Source: Bacteroidales bacterium
GTDB taxonomy: Bacteria; Bacteroidota; Bacteroidia; Bacteroidales; ML635J-15
NCBI GenBank assembly: GCA_017651185.1
Contig: JAGCDJ010000025.1
Span: 186,001-250,000, forward strand
Direction of reading: 5' to 3'
Length of the DNA: 64,000 bases
In this document: positions 61,325 to 64,000 of the stretch, in pieces
How the letters are laid out: each line of letters starts with the position of its first letter
Position numbering within the stretch: position 1 is the stretch's first letter
Notes under the pieces: generated by a model
Told to the model about the DNA's origin: nothing
Databases searched by the model: none
Seen by the model: only the letters and a program-made list of their open reading frames with translations
Position numbers and translations under genes: made by a program

Positions 61325-64000
61325 ATGGAACAGTCAAAATTTAATCTTATGTCCGTATTGGATAGAAGAGTGGTTATTTCTAACGATGCTTGTGCCTTTT
61401 CGTATAATAATGAAAAGCACTCCCGCTCAATCGCTACTAGCGTTTGTGTGGCATTGTTGATTTTTGTTTGCCTTCTCTTTGCAAGCAATGTTTGGGGACA
61501 GGCAAAGGTTACCGTAGAAAGTGAAATTTCAAAGACAGGCTCTCTCTCTCTTGAAGTGCGTGGCGTGGATGATGCTTCGGTGAGTGCAACTCCTGTTGAG
61601 CGCACATCTCCGAACGGCAAGCAACTCTATTGTGCCTACGACATCGACATCACAAAGGATGGCCGTGAGTGGCAGCCCGAACCAGAGCAGCCGGCGATTG
61701 TAACAATGGATGGCACCAACTTTGCCGACGGTCAATTGCTCGATATTTACCACGAGGGAGCCAACGGACTTGAGTTTGTTGCAACCGTTGCTTCCGAGAA
61801 TGGCAAGATTTCATTCCCTGCACATTCGTTCTCGGTGTATATCGTTGCCGAAGCAGAAGATTACAACCGTTTGAAGGTTAACCTGCACCAGGCAGATGGC
61901 ACAATTGTTACGATTTATGTAAAGAAACTTGACCTCGACACCTACCAGGGTGATGGTAATTTCAACCGCATAGTTTACAACCCAGGCATGGGTACTCCTG
62001 CCGACGGCGTGCAGTGCAGGGGTTGGATTGCCAAGGAGGCATATACCGATGCTGATATTCCTAACGCTTTGACTTTCGATGAGGTGCGCGACAGCATCTC
62101 CAACCGTTTGTCCGCTGGTGTTGCCGATGGCACCGAGTTGGATTTTTACACTATGCTTTTCAAGTCGTTCTCTGTAACCTATCTGGTCGATAACGATGCC
62201 GTTACTCTTATAGACCAGTTGCTGTTCCGTGCAGATTCAGTCTTTACCTATATGCCTTATACGGTAATCGCTTCTTATATTCCTATCGATGGTACCCACA
62301 ATTTTGAGGGATGGAGAGTGGATGATAATGTTTCCGCTACACATATATATGGTAATGACGGCATTGAACATGTTTATGAAAATAACACTGATATTAAGAT
62401 ATCGGGCGATGTGGTTTTTAAGGTTTATGTTACCGTGGGACACTGGTTGGTTTACCACGAGAACGGCAAGGGTGCTACCTACAAGGCAGCAGACTTTATT
62501 CGTGACGGAGAGGTTACCACCGACCCGCAATCGGTACCAGGATTTGAAATGGTGCGTAAGGGTTACACCTTTGGCGGATGGTACACCGACTCGCTTTGTA
62601 CTGTTGAACCTTCTGATCCTGCTTGCCGAGAGTTTGTGTTTGGAAGAGAAATTGACGACCGCGTAGATTTATATGCTAAATGGATTCCGCTTACTATTGC
62701 CCCTTATACAGTAATTTTCTGGACGCAGAACCTAAGCCGCGATGGTTACGAGGTGGCAGCGTCTTATGTGAAAGAAGATGGGACTGTGGGTAATTTTATT
62801 CCATACGAATCAGTAGATAATGGTGATGAGGATTATGCAAGACATAATGCTACCTTTGGCAATGGTCAATTATCAACCGATGTAGAATCTCTCCAATACA
62901 CTAAAGTCGCTGGTCACTATAGAGGTTTCTGTCTAAGGGAGGATAGTAAGAACCAGCAAGTAGTAGTTACCCCCGAAGGCGACGCAGTTCTTAACTTGTA
63001 CTATGATAGAATTGAGTACAATTTCAAGTTCTATCTGTATAGGAATGGGACTACAACGCAGACGGTATATGAATACACTGCACTTTCCTCAGTTGACAAT
63101 GATAATAATCCAGAAAAATATGGTTTTTTAAATGGAGAGTATGTAAAGGTCTATTGGAGAAATAATGCATTTAGGACAAGTAATAATAATAACGGAACTG
63201 TTTATAATGGTACGGTTTATATTAGGTCTTCGGTACAGGTACCTACTTCCGATTATGCCAACAACTCTGCTTCTGGTAACGATTTGAACGGTCTTGTTAC
63301 TTGGCATTCAAACCAAACGGAACATCCTGGTGTCACCGATGGTTCAGGTTTCACGGTTCAATCGGAAACTGTAGGCGGAAAAACGTATTACTATTTTGTA
63401 ATGCAAGCCTACTATGGTGAAGACATTAGTAGCAAGTGGCCGACCTACGATGAAATTACAGGTGCCAACGGTAGGGAGCCTGTAAGTTTTGTAATGATGG
63501 TAGGGACCAAACTTAAGCCGAATCCTATTGCTGATGGTACAGGTACTGTAAAAGGTATCATAACTGTTATGAATGAAAATATCCTTGGTGCTACTAATGA
63601 TGCAAACGGCAACTATGTTGTTGTTCGCTTCCCTGGAGGAACGGTTTATAACTGGAGATACCATATCTGGTTCGAGACTATTGCCGGTGTGGATTATACC
63701 GGATATGCGACACATACATATAACAGCAGAACCTATTATGAAGATGCCGTTGTTGTCAGTCGTTCCAGTGGTAATCAGTCTTCTGGACAAAACGCACCTA
63801 AATATAACGGTTTTGATTTTGATGTAAAAAGAGGGGAAAATTGGACTAACGAAACACAATGGACAACAAGTAACCCCACATTGTATCATATTAATTTCGT
63901 TTACAACCGTCAGCAATTTTCAATTTCCTATTTCGATGGAAAATATGTTGACGGCAATGGCAATATAATTCAAAATCTCGATGCTAACCTATTTGATGAT
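61325..64000 (+). CDS. Large InlB-repeat surface protein (partial, continues off window)
   Basis: Open from ATG 61325 to the right edge (892 codons). The N-terminus has a long polar leader (1-37) before the hydrophobic core VCVALLIFVCLLFASNVWGQ, i.e. an extended signal peptide ending near residue 58. The first domain is MBG/Ig-like (AKVTVESEISKTGSLSLEVRG...), followed by InlB/Listeria-Bacteroides repeats at regular spacing (VTYLVDNDAVTLIDQLLFRADSVF; WLVYHENGKGATYKAADFIRDGEVTTD; YTFGGWYTDSLCTVEP). Probably a secreted adhesin; no sorting domain is within the window. Confidence 0.8.
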   Translation, partial: MEQSKFNLMSVLDRRVVISNDACAFSYNNEKHSRSIATSVCVALLIFVCLLFASNVWGQAKVTVESEISKTGSLSLEVRGVDDASVSATPVERTSPNGKQLYCAYDIDITKDGREWQPEPEQPAIVTMDGTNFADGQLLDIYHEGANGLEFVATVASENGKISFPAHSFSVYIVAEAEDYNRLKVNLHQADGTIVTIYVKKLDLDTYQGDGNFNRIVYNPGMGTPADGVQCRGWIAKEAYTDADIPNALTFDEVRDSISNRLSAGVADGTELDFYTMLFKSFSVTYLVDNDAVTLIDQLLFRADSVFTYMPYTVIASYIPIDGTHNFEGWRVDDNVSATHIYGNDGIEHVYENNTDIKISGDVVFKVYVTVGHWLVYHENGKGATYKAADFIRDGEVTTDPQSVPGFEMVRKGYTFGGWYTDSLCTVEPSDPACREFVFGREIDDRVDLYAKWIPLTIAPYTVIFWTQNLSRDGYEVAASYVKEDGTVGNFIPYESVDNGDEDYARHNATFGNGQLSTDVESLQYTKVAGHYRGFCLREDSKNQQVVVTPEGDAVLNLYYDRIEYNFKFYLYRNGTTTQTVYEYTALSSVDNDNNPEKYGFLNGEYVKVYWRNNAFRTSNNNNGTVYNGTVYIRSSVQVPTSDYANNSASGNDLNGLVTWHSNQTEHPGVTDGSGFTVQSETVGGKTYYYFVMQAYYGEDISSKWPTYDEITGANGREPVSFVMMVGTKLKPNPIADGTGTVKGIITVMNENILGATNDANGNYVVVRFPGGTVYNWRYHIWFETIAGVDYTGYATHTYNSRTYYEDAVVVSRSSGNQSSGQNAPKYNGFDFDVKRGENWTNETQWTTSNPTLYHINFVYNRQQFSISYFDGKYVDGNGNIIQNLDANLFDD

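Overview
The window reads as a chromosomal segment of a Bacteroidales-type bacterium (phylum Bacteroidota), probably an uncultured anaerobe of gut or rumen. Evidence: type IX secretion genes and substrates (PorQ, a PorE-like OmpA protein, C-terminal sorting domains), Bacteroidota-style -7 boxes (TAnnTTTG) before many genes, signal peptides ending in Q, DUF4476 and WG-repeat proteins, fused serine dehydratase, and AT-rich intergenic DNA. No rRNA, phage, transposase or CRISPR locus is visible.

Layout. 1-6700 is accessory DNA: a YqiA-like esterase with a Cys-rich tail (cut by the left edge), a phage-type small protein, a WG-repeat protein, an archaeal-type AAA ATPase flanked by a decayed duplicate of its own 3' end, and three unknown genes separated by a conserved 28-nt repeat (a cassette-like array). 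6700-14740 holds envelope and housekeeping genes: two GT2 glycosyltransferases, a flippase, a NYN/LOTUS RNase-like protein, tRNA-Cys, ferredoxin, PorQ and BirA. 14740-19130 has an AT-rich gene-free stretch, then divergent serine dehydratase and cysteine desulfidase-like genes. 19200-19420 is a strongly structured non-coding element. 21000-26900 carries dtd, a GIY-YIG nuclease, adenine deaminase, mnmG and a YhcG nuclease, with three identical parS-like palindromes and several REP-type repeats, two of them inside reading frames.

27000-47350 is mostly core: PNGase F-like glycosidase, frr-pyrH, aroK, an SPFH protein, OmpA lipoprotein, dxs, a PorE-like protein, dnaN, a DnaQ-like exonuclease, a radical SAM protein, efp, two Wzz-like proteins with an O-antigen ligase, and yraN. 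48280-50400 is a mosaic of secreted-protein genes in which a REP hairpin marks truncation points and two lipoproteins share the same leader, promoter and signal peptide. 50660-55900 returns to core genes (pruA, rlmN, secreted proteins). 55950-56620 is a toxin-antitoxin remnant. 56840-64000 holds two very large surface proteins separated by a patch of dispersed repeats; the last runs off the right edge.

Points of greatest interest are the 28-nt-repeat cassette array (4284-6160), the REP/leader mosaic (48291-50316), the GIY-YIG nuclease embedded in REP repeats beside a parS cluster (21507-23848), and the structured RNA element (19211-19408). All functions are inferred by reading the sequence; no database search was run.
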